A DNA stretch of 64,000 nt from Alphaproteobacteria bacterium (GTDB lineage: Bacteria; Pseudomonadota; Alphaproteobacteria; Micavibrionales; UBA2020): the NCBI GenBank assembly GCA_025934695.1, contig JAICWS010000002.1, forward strand, positions 834,230-898,229. The letters run 5' to 3'. Within the stretch, counting starts at the first letter, position 1; each line of letters starts with the position of its first letter. Positions 37,072 to 45,736 of the stretch are shown here, piece by piece. Under the pieces are notes generated by a model, which saw only the letters and a list, made by a program, of their open reading frames with translations, was not told the origin of the DNA and did not search any database. Made by a program: the position numbers and the translations under genes.

Positions 37072-38676
37072 TTACGGGTTGATTTGCAAGAGGGTTTGAG
37101 TCATCTGATCTGCGGTCTGGATCACCTTGCTGTTGGCCGAATAGGCCTGCTGGGTGACGATCATCTTGGAAAACTCGTCGGCGATATCCACGTTCGATTC
37201 CTCGAGCGCGCCGCCTTGGACGGTGCCGGCGCCGCCGGCGTTCGCCGCGTTCAGCACCACGTTGCCCGACGTGTCCGAAACGCGGAAGACGTTGCCGGTC
37301 ACCGGCGACAGCCCGTTGGTGTCGGGGAAGGTGCCGAGGGCGAGCTGATAAACGTCGCGGGACAGGCCGTTTGAGAACTGCACGTTCACCTTGCCGTCGG
37401 AGCCGACCGAGACGCCGGTCTTGTAGCCGAGCGGCGTGCCGTTCTGGTCGACGGAGGCGACGTTATAGGGGCCGGAGTTCTGGTTGATGTTGGCCATGTT
37501 GAACATGATCGTCTGCGGGCTCGAGCTGTTGCCCCAGTTGATGGTGCCCAGCTGGACGTTGACGTTGCCGCTGAGGTCTTTTGCCGCGTTCAGCGATCCG
37601 TCGCTGTTGAAGTTGACGTTGCCGAGCACGGTGTTCGTGCCCACGCCCTGGTCGACGAAGGAAACCTGCCACCAGCCGTCGGAGGTGGTGGGCTGGTTCG
37701 GCGTGACGCCGGAAAGTTCATTGGTCGTGTAATCCGTGGGCAAATAGGTGTTAGGCGTGATGCCGAGCTGGGTTTCAAGCGGCGTATCCGGTGTATCATC
37801 CGTGAGCGTCAGGCCGCTGGGGTCGCCGGTCGTGTCCTCGATGACGAGATGATTGGTGGCATCAAGGTGAGCGGCGATGCCCGATATTGCGTTCAGGTCC
37901 GTCAGGAGCTTGTTTACGTCGCCGTCGAGCGTGACGGTCGTGGTGCCGTTGACGTTCGTGACGTCGAAGCTGTCGGTGCCGGGCTGGAAGGTGCCGCCGT
38001 TGAGCGAGGACAGGTCCACTGTGCCGACCGTGTTCGCGTCCGCGGGAGAAAGCTTCTGGAATTGCGCCGTCAGCGTGTGGGCATCGCCCAGGCTGTCGTA
38101 AACGGTGATGTCGCGCGAAAAGTCGGTGATGCCGTCCGCGCCTTGGGTCGAGTCGAGGTTCGCGGTCATCGACACCGTGGAGGTCGGCTGCGTCAGGCCG
38201 TTCGGGAAGGCGACATTGACGGGAACGAGCGACGACACGCTGCTGGACGAGCCGACGATGGCGCCGTTCTGGTCGAGCTGGTAGCCGTAGAGATTATAGC
38301 CAGCCGTGTTGACGAGGTTGCCGTTCTGGTCTTCGGAGAAGGAGCCAGCGCGGGTGAAGAGCGTTTCGGCGTTCGGATCGGTGGTCGAGCTCTTCACGAC
38401 GAAGAAGCCGTTGCCCGAGATCGCGAGGTCGGTGGCCGACGAGCTCTGCTGCAGGATGCCCTGCAGGTCGATGCGGTTGTTCTGCGTCACGTTGACCGCG
38501 CCCGAGGAATATTCGGTCGACTGGCTTTGGTTTGTCACGAGGCTGGAGAAGCTCGCGTCGGTGCGCTTGTAGCCGACCGTGGAAATATTCGCGATGTTGT
38601 TCGAGATCATGCCCATCGCCTGGCTCTGCGCGGAGAGGCCCGACACCGCCGTGAAAAGCGCACCAAAGACACTCAT
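37072..38676 (-). CDS. flgE: Flagellar hook protein FlgE
   Basis: A 534-residue hook subunit. N-terminal rod/hook signature AVSGLSAQSQAMGMISNNIA and NISTVGYKRTDASF; C-terminal signature SNVDIADEFSKMIVTQQAYS with NSKVIQTADQM. The large beta-rich middle is longer than in E. coli, as in other alphaproteobacteria. A sigma-54 promoter lies 68-83 bases upstream of the start, separating its control from flgD. Confidence 0.96.
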   Translation of the reverse strand: MSVFGALFTAVSGLSAQSQAMGMISNNIANISTVGYKRTDASFSSLVTNQSQSTEYSSGAVNVTQNNRIDLQGILQQSSSATDLAISGNGFFVVKSSTTDPNAETLFTRAGSFSEDQNGNLVNTAGYNLYGYQLDQNGAIVGSSSSVSSLVPVNVAFPNGLTQPTSTVSMTANLDSTQGADGITDFSRDITVYDSLGDAHTLTAQFQKLSPADANTVGTVDLSSLNGGTFQPGTDSFDVTNVNGTTTVTLDGDVNKLLTDLNAISGIAAHLDATNHLVIEDTTGDPSGLTLTDDTPDTPLETQLGITPNTYLPTDYTTNELSGVTPNQPTTSDGWWQVSFVDQGVGTNTVLGNVNFNSDGSLNAAKDLSGNVNVQLGTINWGNSSSPQTIMFNMANINQNSGPYNVASVDQNGTPLGYKTGVSVGSDGKVNVQFSNGLSRDVYQLALGTFPDTNGLSPVTGNVFRVSDTSGNVVLNAANAGGAGTVQGGALEESNVDIADEFSKMIVTQQAYSANSKVIQTADQMTQTLLQINP

Positions 38677-38743
38677 GTTAGTCTCCTTCCATTTTTCTGC
38701 CGGACTTTTTTGCCGGCGCTAAAATCAAACTCAAAACTTCTCT

Positions 38744-38759
38744 TGCAACGCCCGTGCCA
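38744..38759 (-). promoter_or_regulatory. Sigma-54 promoter of flgE
   Basis: On the minus strand TGGCACGGGCGTTGCA is an exact -24/-12 match (GG-N10-GC), sitting 5 bases after the flgD stop. An imperfect GCCGG hairpin follows in the leader. Confidence 0.85.
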
Positions 38760-38763
38760 GTTT

Positions 38764-39477
38764 TCAAGAGGCGGGTGAAGAAACTTCGCGCACGTCCGTC
38801 ATCGGGACGAGGTTGTTGTTGACGTTGAGCATCAGCGTGCCGTCGTCGGCGGTCTCGAGGCTCGTTACGCGCCCCGGAACGAAGCCGGTCGTGTTGATCG
38901 CGTTGCCGCTCGCGTCGAGCGCGCTGACAGTCAATGTATATGTGCCCGCGGGCGCCGCCGTGCCGTCGAGGTTCGTGCCATTCCACGAGAAGTCGTGCGT
39001 GCCCGTCGCGAGGTTGATCGGCTGGTTGAAGACGACGTTGCCGTTCGCGTCGGTGATCGCGATGGTGCCCTTGGCCGCCGTCGTGGGCAGGCTGTAGGCA
39101 AGAGCTGACGTGCTGCCGCCGCCGCCGGTGAAGGTCGAGCCCGCGGCCTGGACATCTTTGCCGATGAAGCTGACGCCCAGCGCGGTGGTGTTGACCGACT
39201 GCATGGAAAGCAACGAGCTCAGGGTGCTGTTGGTTTTCAGTTGCTGTTCGACCTGGCTGAACATGACCAGCTGCTGGGTGAACTGCGCCGTATCCATCGG
39301 GTTCAGCGGGTCCTGGTTCTGCAGCTGCGTCGTCAGCATCGACAGGAACTGGTTGAAGTTCTGGTCGAGCGCCGCGGCATCGGTGCCGGTGCCGGTCGAG
39401 CTCGGAGTCGACGCGCTCGAAGACGCAGCCGGCGTTGTCGCGGCAGGGGTCGGTGTGTTTGATACTGCGCTCGTCAT
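38764..39477 (-). CDS. flgD: Hook-cap protein FlgD
   Basis: A 237-residue hook assembly scaffold. The N-terminal export region carries the family block NFNQFLSMLTTQLQNQDPLN and PMDTAQFTQQLVMFSQVEQQ. The C-terminal half is an Ig/tudor-like hybrid with FLGD-type repeats (PAGTYTLTVSALDASGN). The first 40 residues are T/A/S-rich. It follows fliK by 24 bases and is presumably co-transcribed with it. Confidence 0.93.
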   Translation of the reverse strand: MTSAVSNTPTPAATTPAASSSASTPSSTGTGTDAAALDQNFNQFLSMLTTQLQNQDPLNPMDTAQFTQQLVMFSQVEQQLKTNSTLSSLLSMQSVNTTALGVSFIGKDVQAAGSTFTGGGGSTSALAYSLPTTAAKGTIAITDANGNVVFNQPINLATGTHDFSWNGTNLDGTAAPAGTYTLTVSALDASGNAINTTGFVPGRVTSLETADDGTLMLNVNNNLVPMTDVREVSSPAS

Positions 39478-39501
39478 TTTGACGTACTCCTTATATAACC
39501 C

Positions 39502-41085
39502 TTAGACCATGATGTTGACGCCACCCTGGCGGATATACCCCGCCGACTGGATGGCAATGTTCGCGTTGATCGTGTCGGTCGGCACGAGCGTGTCAGCGTA
39601 TGGCGACGCCTGGCCCGCGCCGCTGTAAGAGGGGTTGCTGCCCTGCTGCTGGCCCTGCTGGCGCAGGTCGAAGCTGAGCGAATTTTCGTCCGCGTCGAGT
39701 CCCGTCTGCTGGAGGATGCGGTGAATCTGCGCGGAGTCGTTTTTCAGTGCGGTCAGCGTCTCCGGCTTGTCCGCGATCAGGTGGGCCTTGATGCCGCCGT
39801 CGCGGTCGAACTTCAGGCGCACCTCGAGGCGGCCGAGCTCGGCGGGTTCCAGCTGCATCGTGAAAGTGGTGATGCCCTGCTGGGCGTTCTGCTGGATCTG
39901 CAGTGCGATGTTCTGGACCGTCGCGGGCGTCGTCGTGGCGGCCACAGCGGGGGCCGAATTCATGAAGTTGATGAAGCTCAAGGAATTCGCCGCAACGGCG
40001 TTCGGCGTCAGGCTGGCGGCGTTCACCTGGCCGCCCGCGTTCTGCGACGCCTGCTGGTCACTGCTGCCGGAATTGCCGAAAGCGTCGTTGCCCTGCGACT
40101 GGTTCATGGCGAGGAAATGCAGCGCGGCCGCGGGCAGCGGCTTCGCCTCGGACGCGGTGTTGGAAGCTTGCGAAGGCGCAGGCGTTGCCGCATCGTCATC
40201 GGCGCCTTGTGAAAGCGCCGCCTGCTTGTCCGCGCCATGCGCTTGCGCTTTTGTCTGCTGGTCGGCGTTCGCCTTCTTGTCGGCCTGCATCTCCTGAGAT
40301 TTGGAGGTAGCCGCAGCGGTATCGGTTGCCGGAGAGGCGGGCAGGCCTTCTGCCTGCGCTTGCGTCTTCGGCGATTGTGTTTCGTCGCCATCATCCGCGG
40401 CGGTTGCCGTCGCGGAGGAATTATTGGAGGAACTCGCCTGCGTCGTGGCGGACACGGTCGCGGAATCGGGCGAAGGCTGAGCCGCGGCGATCTCCTGGTC
40501 CGACACCGGCATTGCGAGCTGCGCTGCGAGCTGGGTCGACAGCGCGTTTCCGGCGGTGTTGGCGAGCGAGACGAGATAATCGTCCATCGCGGAGGCATCG
40601 ACGCCCTTGCTCTTCATATAAGAGATTGCGTCATTGCGGAACTGCGCCAGTTTGTCCGCCGTAACCGGCCCCTGCTGCGTCAGGCCATCCAGCTTTTGCT
40701 GCAGGTGAGACATAATGTCGGGATTTTCCTGCAGTCCCGGCGCGAAGGTCGAGGAAAGATCGCTTGTCAGCGTCGCCTTGACGGTCGCGGCATCCGGCGT
40801 TCCAGCTTCAAGTTGCGTGACCGCCTGCTGGATCTGGCTGGTGCTGGCGTTCGGATAGAGCTTTTGCAACAGGGCGGTCAGATCGTCCGCGCCGGCCGCG
40901 CCGTTTTTCAGGATCGAGGCAATTTTTGCCGCGAGATCATTGCCCGGAGGAGCGCTGCCGCCCTGGCCCATCAGCACATTGAGGAAGGCCATCAGCCCGT
41001 CCTGGGCTGAGCCTGCCCCTTGCGCCGGCGCGGTTTTCGCGCCCGCCTGGGGGACTTGTCCTGCAATGTTGAGTATCGAAGCCAA
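39502..41085 (-). CDS. fliK: Hook-length control protein FliK
   Basis: A 527-residue secreted ruler. The long A/Q/S/D-rich disordered middle (about 190-350) is typical. The C-terminal switch domain is explicit: TFTMQLEPAELGRLEVRLKF, then ALKNDSAQIHRILQQTGLDA. It tells the export gate to change from hook to filament substrates. A sigma-54 promoter is just upstream, and flgD follows. Confidence 0.92.
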   Translation of the reverse strand: MASILNIAGQVPQAGAKTAPAQGAGSAQDGLMAFLNVLMGQGGSAPPGNDLAAKIASILKNGAAGADDLTALLQKLYPNASTSQIQQAVTQLEAGTPDAATVKATLTSDLSSTFAPGLQENPDIMSHLQQKLDGLTQQGPVTADKLAQFRNDAISYMKSKGVDASAMDDYLVSLANTAGNALSTQLAAQLAMPVSDQEIAAAQPSPDSATVSATTQASSSNNSSATATAADDGDETQSPKTQAQAEGLPASPATDTAAATSKSQEMQADKKANADQQTKAQAHGADKQAALSQGADDDAATPAPSQASNTASEAKPLPAAALHFLAMNQSQGNDAFGNSGSSDQQASQNAGGQVNAASLTPNAVAANSLSFINFMNSAPAVAATTTPATVQNIALQIQQNAQQGITTFTMQLEPAELGRLEVRLKFDRDGGIKAHLIADKPETLTALKNDSAQIHRILQQTGLDADENSLSFDLRQQGQQQGSNPSYSGAGQASPYADTLVPTDTINANIAIQSAGYIRQGGVNIMV

Positions 41086-41119
41086 GGATGAACCTCGCGT
41101 AATTATCCGAGGCTATCCT

Positions 41120-41135
41120 TGCAGGACCCGTGCCA
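41120..41135 (-). promoter_or_regulatory. Sigma-54 promoter of fliK-flgD
   Basis: On the minus strand TGGCACGGGTCCTGCA keeps GG-N10-GC spacing with one deviation in the -12 (CTGC for TTGC), 35 bases before the fliK start. Confidence 0.75.
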
Positions 41136-41237
41136 GTTTTTTCGGGGAGGGGATTTTTTCTGTTCAGAAATATATGCGCGCATGCAAAATCCCGCGCAGC
41201 AAAAACGGTGCGCGGCACGGAAACGCGAACCTCCGAT

Positions 41238-41266
41238 GGGCTGCCCGTTGGGAAAACGGGCAGCCC
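41238..41266. terminator. Strong hairpin downstream of flgN
   Basis: A perfect 12-bp stem (GGGCTGCCCGTT with its complement) with a 5-base loop. No T-run follows on either strand, so it may be a 3'-end stabiliser rather than an intrinsic terminator for the flgI-flgJ-flgN transcript. Confidence 0.5.
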
Positions 41267-41305
41267 GCTTGGGAGGGAGTGGTAGTACTCTTTAGTTCTG
41301 TTCCG

Positions 41306-41773
41306 TTATAGTTTCTGGTCCACCGACAAAGACAAGGTCGAGGTTTTATAGGCCTGCGCCTTTCCGCCGGAGGTGTAGTTGGTCTGCTTCTCGTCGACGA
41401 CCGTCTTGCGGGCGGCGTCGAGAATTCTGGAGACGAGGCGGCGCGCGCTGCGCTTGGCCGTCTCGAGAGCCTTGAGGTTGTCGCCCAGGATGATCGTGAA
41501 ACCCGTGCGCGCCTTGACGAGCCGCTCGCGCGAGGTGATGTCGAGCCCGCCGATTTCGCCCTTGCGCGCGCTGAGCGCGACGACCAGGTTCTGGTATTGC
41601 AGCGCCATCTGGCGCTTGGCGGGCTGGAGCGTGTCCACCGCGCGGAAATCCGCTTTCTTGAGCGCCGCGGTTTCGCGCAGCAGCAGGGCGCCGAAGTCCT
41701 CGATTAACGACATGATGTCCGTGATGTCGCTCGCCAGCGGGCGCTTGACCGCGGAGGTGTTTGCCGTGCTCAT
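41306..41773 (-). CDS. flgN: FlgN-like flagellar chaperone
   Basis: A 155-residue helical, Leu/Ala/Lys-rich protein (DITDIMSLIEDFGALLLRET, LQPAKRQMALQYQNLVVALS) fitting the FlgN family that chaperones hook-associated proteins FlgK and FlgL. Position is supportive: it follows flgJ with a 4-base overlap at the end of flgI-flgJ, as in other alphaproteobacteria. A Ser/Thr-rich C-terminus carries no obvious motif. The sequence evidence is modest. Confidence 0.75.
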   Translation of the reverse strand: MSTANTSAVKRPLASDITDIMSLIEDFGALLLRETAALKKADFRAVDTLQPAKRQMALQYQNLVVALSARKGEIGGLDITSRERLVKARTGFTIILGDNLKALETAKRSARRLVSRILDAARKTVVDEKQTNYTSGGKAQAYKTSTLSLSVDQKL

Positions 41774-42084
41774 GCTTTCTTTCCTTCCTGCATTTGAATC
41801 ATCATTTTCTGCAACTGGTCGGAGATGCCGATGCCGTGGCCCTGCGCCATCATCTTGCCGTATTGCTGGACCAGCATGCCGCGGAACATCTTTTCGCCTT
41901 GGCCGCCGCCGAACATCGGATCGACATTGAGGCCTTCGAACATGTGCGAGAACATCTCGGACAGGAACACGGCCTCGAAGTCCTTGGCCGCGGCCGCCGT
42001 TTTCGGATCGGCCGTTTTGGCGGCCTGGCCGAGGCCCTGCATGGCGGCAGTCGAGGCGAGAGGGGTTGCGGACATCGCGGTCAT
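41770..42084 (-). CDS. flgJ: Rod-binding protein FlgJ (N-terminal domain only)
   Basis: A protein of about 104 residues with the rod-capping domain: KDFEAVFLSEMFSHMFEGLN, then GQGEKMFRGMLVQQYGKMMA. The muramidase domain of enterobacterial FlgJ is absent, as is normal in alphaproteobacteria, where a separate enzyme opens the wall. The ATG at 42084 has GAGG 7 bases upstream and overlaps the flgI stop as TGATG; a GTG one codon earlier is possible. Confidence 0.92.
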   Translation of the reverse strand: MTAMSATPLASTAAMQGLGQAAKTADPKTAAAAKDFEAVFLSEMFSHMFEGLNVDPMFGGGQGEKMFRGMLVQQYGKMMAQGHGIGISDQLQKMMIQMQEGKKA

Positions 42085-43259
42085 CACATCACCTCGATGT
42101 CGGCTTGCAGCGCGCCCGCCGCCTTGATGGACTGGAGGATGGTGATGATGTCGCGGGGGCCGACGCCCAGCGCATTGAGGCTGGTGACGAGGGCCTGCAG
42201 GCTCACGCCCTCGGGCAGCACGGCGATCTTGTTGCCGGTCTGCTGGTCGACCTGGAGGTCGGTGCGCGGCACGACGACGGTGTCGCCTTGCTGCGAGAAG
42301 GGCGCGGGCTGCGACACCTGCGGCGTTTCGGTGATGCGGATGGTCAGGTTGCCTTGCGCCAGCGCCACGGTCGAGATACGCACGTCCTTGCCCATCACGA
42401 TGACGCCCGAGCGCTCGTCGATGACGACTTTGGCTTCTTCGTCGGGGTTGATGCGCAGCTGTTCGATGTCGGTGATCAGGTTGACGATGCCCGCCTTGTA
42501 GCCGGGAGGCACCTGCAGCGCAACGGAAGCGGGGTTTTCGGCCCGGGCGGCCGGGTATTGCAGGTAGTTGTTGATCGCGAGCTCGATGCGGCGGGCGGTC
42601 GTGAAATCGGGGTTGCGCAGGCCCAGGCGCGTCTGCGTCATATGATCCATGGTGAAGGGCACTTCGCGCTCGACGATGGCGCCCGACGAAATGCGGCCCG
42701 TGGTGGGAATATTCTGCGTGACCGAGGAGCCGGCCTGTCCTGCGGCCGCGAAGCCGGCGACGGCGACGGGGCCCTGCGCCACCGCATAGACCTGGCTGTC
42801 GGCGCCGAGCAGCGGGGTGACGAGCAACGTGCCGCCCTGCAGGCTCTTCGCGTCGCCCATGGCCGAAATCGTGGCATCGATGCGCGAGCCCTGGTTGGTG
42901 AAGGGCGGCAGCGTGGCCGTGACCATGACGGCGGCGATGTTCTTGGTGTTCAGCTTGTCGTCGCGGACGTTGACGCCTAAACGTTCCAACATACCGATGA
43001 TCGACTGTTCAGTGAAAGGCGAGTTGTTGAGCGTATCGCCCGAGCCGTTGAGGCCGACGACGAGGCCGTAGCCGACCAGCATGTTGTCGCGCACGCCCTC
43101 GATATTGACGATGTCCTTGATGCGCGTCGATCCCTGCGCCATCGCGGGCACCGCCATGAGCGGCGCGGCCACCGGCTTTTTAGAGGCGGCAAAGGAGGAA
43201 GTGCTGGCGACGACCGCCGCCAGCACGACCACAATGAAACTTTTCCAGACCCTGTTCAT
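42084..43259 (-). CDS. flgI: Flagellar P-ring protein FlgI
   Basis: A 391-residue periplasmic ring protein. From the ATG at 43259 it has a signal peptide (VWKSFIVVVLAAVVASTSSF, cleavage near Ala) and then the family start STRIKDIVNIEGVRDNMLVG, GYGLVVGLNGSGDTL. The frame stays open to 43454, but that part reads through an intergenic repeat and would hide the signal peptide. A sigma-54 promoter lies 45-60 bases upstream. Confidence 0.96.
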   Translation of the reverse strand: MNRVWKSFIVVVLAAVVASTSSFAASKKPVAAPLMAVPAMAQGSTRIKDIVNIEGVRDNMLVGYGLVVGLNGSGDTLNNSPFTEQSIIGMLERLGVNVRDDKLNTKNIAAVMVTATLPPFTNQGSRIDATISAMGDAKSLQGGTLLVTPLLGADSQVYAVAQGPVAVAGFAAAGQAGSSVTQNIPTTGRISSGAIVEREVPFTMDHMTQTRLGLRNPDFTTARRIELAINNYLQYPAARAENPASVALQVPPGYKAGIVNLITDIEQLRINPDEEAKVVIDERSGVIVMGKDVRISTVALAQGNLTIRITETPQVSQPAPFSQQGDTVVVPRTDLQVDQQTGNKIAVLPEGVSLQALVTSLNALGVGPRDIITILQSIKAAGALQADIEVM

Positions 43260-43303
43260 AATTCCTACCCATCCCAAAAGGCAGTTCTTCCCGCAGATGT
43301 CGT

Positions 43304-43319
43304 TGCGAAATCCGTGCCA
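43304..43319 (-). promoter_or_regulatory. Sigma-54 promoter of flgI-flgJ-flgN
   Basis: On the minus strand TGGCACGGATTTCGCA keeps GG-N10-GC with the -12 reading TCGC. It falls between flgI and the divergent fliX. Confidence 0.72.
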
Positions 43320-43334
43320 GCCCAAACCCTTCGG

Positions 43335-43402
43335 CGTCATTCCCGCGAAAGCGGGAATCCCGCCGAAATACCAACGGGATCCCCGCTTTCGCGGGGATGA
43401 CG
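43335..43402. repeat. Intergenic inverted repeat, family 1 copy B
   Basis: The arms CGTCATTCCCGCGAAAGCGG and CCGCTTTCGCGGGGATGACG flank a 20-base centre. It is the most complete copy of the family. Confidence 0.85.
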
Positions 43403-43478
43403 TAAAAAGCGGAGGAGCTGGAGAAAGGCAAATATTGCCGACTGGTTTCTGCATAATAAGCGGCGTATAATATATAGA

Positions 43479-43907
43479 ATGAAAATCGAAGGCCCGAAAA
43501 AGTCATCCCCGTCCACGGGACCGTCCAAAGCCGGCGGCGCGAAGCCGTCCGGGGATTCGACCTTCAGCGGCATGATCGACGACACGGAAGAGGCCTCTGG
43601 CCATAAAGCGGTCAGCGGCGTTATGCAAATCGGTCAGCTGGATGCGCTTCTGTCCATCCAGGAAGCCGCCGACAGCGGCTCGGAAGAGGCCGCCAAGAAA
43701 GGCCGCCGCCGCGCGGCGCAATTGCTCGACCAGCTCGACCAGGTGCGCCTCGGGCTTTTGTCGGGCGGCATTCCGGTTGCTACCCTCAACCAGCTCGCGC
43801 GCACCATCGCCAGCCATCGCGACAATGTGCTGGATCCGCAATTGCAGTCCTTGCTCGACGACATCGACCTGCGCGTCCAGGTCGAGCTCGCGAAGCTCGG
43901 GCGTTAA
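43479..43907 (+). CDS. fliX: Flagellar assembly regulator FliX
   Basis: A 142-residue homolog of FliX, which couples class II assembly to FlbD activity in alphaproteobacteria. Recognised from the helical second half (MQIGQLDALLSIQEAADSGS, then LLDQLDQVRLGLLSGGIP and LDDIDLRVQVELAKLGR). The first 30 residues are S/P/K/G-rich. The divergent arrangement with flgI matches Caulobacter. Confidence 0.92.
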   Translation: MKIEGPKKSSPSTGPSKAGGAKPSGDSTFSGMIDDTEEASGHKAVSGVMQIGQLDALLSIQEAADSGSEEAAKKGRRRAAQLLDQLDQVRLGLLSGGIPVATLNQLARTIASHRDNVLDPQLQSLLDDIDLRVQVELAKLGR

Positions 43908-43923
43908 ATCCGTCAAAGATCTT

Positions 43924-44008
43924 TGTCATGCTGAGCGCAGCGAAGCATCTCCCTTCCTGATTGCGGCAAAGGGAGATTCTTCGGTCGCTACGCTCCCTCA
44001 GAATGACA
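43924..44008. repeat. Intergenic inverted repeat, family 2 copy A
   Basis: TGTCATGCTGAGCGCAGCGA at one end and a matching inverted arm ending TCAGAATGACA. Its outer core GAGCGCAGCGA is shared with the element at 45650-45736; the arms here have diverged. Confidence 0.75.
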
Positions 44009-44025
44009 TTCTACTTTTAGCGCCT

Positions 44026-44844
44026 TTACTTCGGCTTGTTGTCGAGCGCCGTTTTGACGAGCGCCGCCAGCGACGTGAGCTTGTTCTTTTCGAGAAGCTC
44101 GACGTCCTTGGCGTCCAGCTTGTCGACATTGACAAGGCCGGCCAGTTCCGCATCGGTGCCGACGCGGCGGGCGACGCGCATGAAGACATCGGTCGCCGTC
44201 AGCGACGCCAGGGCGGCCTCGGGTTCGGATTTATATAGCAGGCCTTTCAGCGCGGCTTTTTGCTCGGCGTTGTCGGCGTCGGTCGCTGCCGCCGCGAAAG
44301 CCTGGATTTTACCGGCGTTGTTGAAATGCTCTTTCACGCCGACAGTGACGCGCCAGCCGAAAGCGTCCTGGATCTTCATGAGGCGCTCATTTTCCTCCAG
44401 TTGCGGGCCGAAGGTCTTCTGCAGCGTATCGAACACGGCGCCATAGACCGCGTTTTCGGTCTCGGTCTGCTCCTTGGTCAGCTTGGAGAGTTCGTCGGCC
44501 AGCGTCTTGAGTAGCGGGTCCGCGGCATCGCCTTTCGCCTTCACGACCTGTAGGATGATGACGGTGAGCGCCTGTTCTTCGTTGACGGCGGCGACGGGAT
44601 CGGGGGCGCGGATGCCCATGAATTTCTTGCGGGCGCGCGTCAGGCCTTCGTCTTCCACCATGGCTTGAAAGTTGCCGATGAGGGCGAGCGCGTCTTTCTC
44701 CAGCCGGTCGATGACGAAGCTGCGGGCCTTTTCATCGCGCGCGGCCAGCGCGGCGAATTGCGCTTCGGTTTGTTCCTTGCACACCAGTTCGGCCATTTCT
44801 TTGGCAATGACGGGGGCAGGCTTGCCGTCAAACATGTCGGACAT
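44026..44844 (-). CDS. Unrecognised helical protein
   Basis: A 272-residue protein that I do not recognise. It is helical and A/L/K/E-rich with no signal peptide or membrane segment, and a single Cys in the N-terminal helix (ELVCKEQTEAQF). It stands alone between a family-2 repeat and the dksA gene, transcribed away from dksA. A TTGACA box with a poor -10 lies upstream near 44905. It ends 18 bases from the repeat. Confidence 0.75.
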   Translation of the reverse strand: MSDMFDGKPAPVIAKEMAELVCKEQTEAQFAALAARDEKARSFVIDRLEKDALALIGNFQAMVEDEGLTRARKKFMGIRAPDPVAAVNEEQALTVIILQVVKAKGDAADPLLKTLADELSKLTKEQTETENAVYGAVFDTLQKTFGPQLEENERLMKIQDAFGWRVTVGVKEHFNNAGKIQAFAAAATDADNAEQKAALKGLLYKSEPEAALASLTATDVFMRVARRVGTDAELAGLVNVDKLDAKDVELLEKNKLTSLAALVKTALDNKPK

Positions 44845-45053
44845 CTTTTTCTCCTATATGATTTCGAATTTGGTGATTACCGTAATATTGACCCAAGGGT
44901 ATGTCAAATAAAAATGCGGCCTGAACAGGCGTTCTTCTTTTACGAAAGATGTGGAAAACCTGCCCCAGATCAGGAGTTTTTCCCGTAAAACGCGTTTTTT
45001 GCTGGTATTTCCGCTTCTTTTTCATTAATGAAGGGCGATTCTGCAGTCCACAA

Positions 45054-45082
45054 TTGTTTATTAAGGACTGCGGGATTATAAT
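45054..45082 (+). promoter_or_regulatory. Sigma-70 promoter of dksA
   Basis: TTGTTT and a perfect TATAAT are separated by 17 bases, with a predicted start about 25 bases before the ATG at 45114. Confidence 0.65.
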
Positions 45083-45113
45083 TTAAGACATGCTGAAATC
45101 TTAAGGTAAACAC

Positions 45114-45557
45114 ATGAGCGCACTGTCCGAAACCTCATCGACCATTCTGCCGCCGGATTACCGTCCTTCCGAAAAAGAGAAGTTCATGAATCCGGTGATG
45201 CTGGAATATTTCCGCCAGAAACTCATCCGCTGGCGCGCCGAGCTGCTCAATGAATCCACAGAGACGATCAAGGAAATGCAGGAAGACAATCTGCAGAAGC
45301 CCGACATCGCCGACCGCGCCTCGGCCGAGACCGACCACGCGCTCGAGCTGCGCACCCGCGACCGCGAACGCAAGCTGATCTCGAAAATCAACGCCGCCCT
45401 CGAAAAGATCGAGGAAGGCAACTACGGCTATTGCGAGGAAACCGGCGAACCCATCTCCATCGCCCGCCTCGAAGCCCGGCCTATTGCCACTCTTTCGTTA
45501 GAGGCCCAGGAACGCCACGAACGGAAAGAACGTACGCAACGGGATATGCGGGAGTAG
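45114..45557 (+). CDS. dksA: DksA-type RNA polymerase-binding regulator
   Basis: A 147-residue protein of the DksA/TraR family that enters the RNA polymerase secondary channel and works with ppGpp. The coiled coil (FRQKLIRWRAELLNESTETI) carries a DxxDxA tip (PDIADRASAETDHA). The zinc-finger region reads GYCEETGEPIS with only one Cys in the protein, so the four-Cys zinc site of E. coli DksA is lost, as in several alphaproteobacterial homologs. AAGG precedes the ATG by 8 bases, and a strong terminator follows. Confidence 0.93.
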   Translation: MSALSETSSTILPPDYRPSEKEKFMNPVMLEYFRQKLIRWRAELLNESTETIKEMQEDNLQKPDIADRASAETDHALELRTRDRERKLISKINAALEKIEEGNYGYCEETGEPISIARLEARPIATLSLEAQERHERKERTQRDMRE

Positions 45558-45577
45558 TTTTTACTTTTGCGCTTTCA

Positions 45578-45612
45578 ACAAAAATGCCTCCGCTGGTCGG
45601 AGGCATTTTTGT
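45578..45612 (+). terminator. Terminator of dksA
   Basis: A 15-bp stem including ATGCCTCCG/CGGAGGCAT with a 5-base loop and a T-run built into its 3' arm. Confidence 0.9.
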
Positions 45613-45649
45613 TTTGAAGCAGGGGGTGCTGTAGGCGCAGCATGTAACA

Positions 45650-45736
45650 ATTGTCATTCCGAGCGCAGCGAGGAATCTTTTCAAGCGCGGAAATCGGATG
45701 ATTGGGAAGATTCCTCGCTGCGCTCGGAATGACAAT
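45650..45736. repeat. Intergenic inverted repeat, family 2 copy B
   Basis: Two perfect 30-base inverted arms (45650-45679 and 45707-45736; core CCGAGCGCAGCGAGGAATC) flank a 27-base centre. The perfection of the arms suggests recent origin or conversion. Confidence 0.88.

Noticed and set aside
43260-43454. N-terminal extension of FlgI
   Set aside because: It reads through an intergenic inverted repeat and would bury the signal peptide that starts at 43259.
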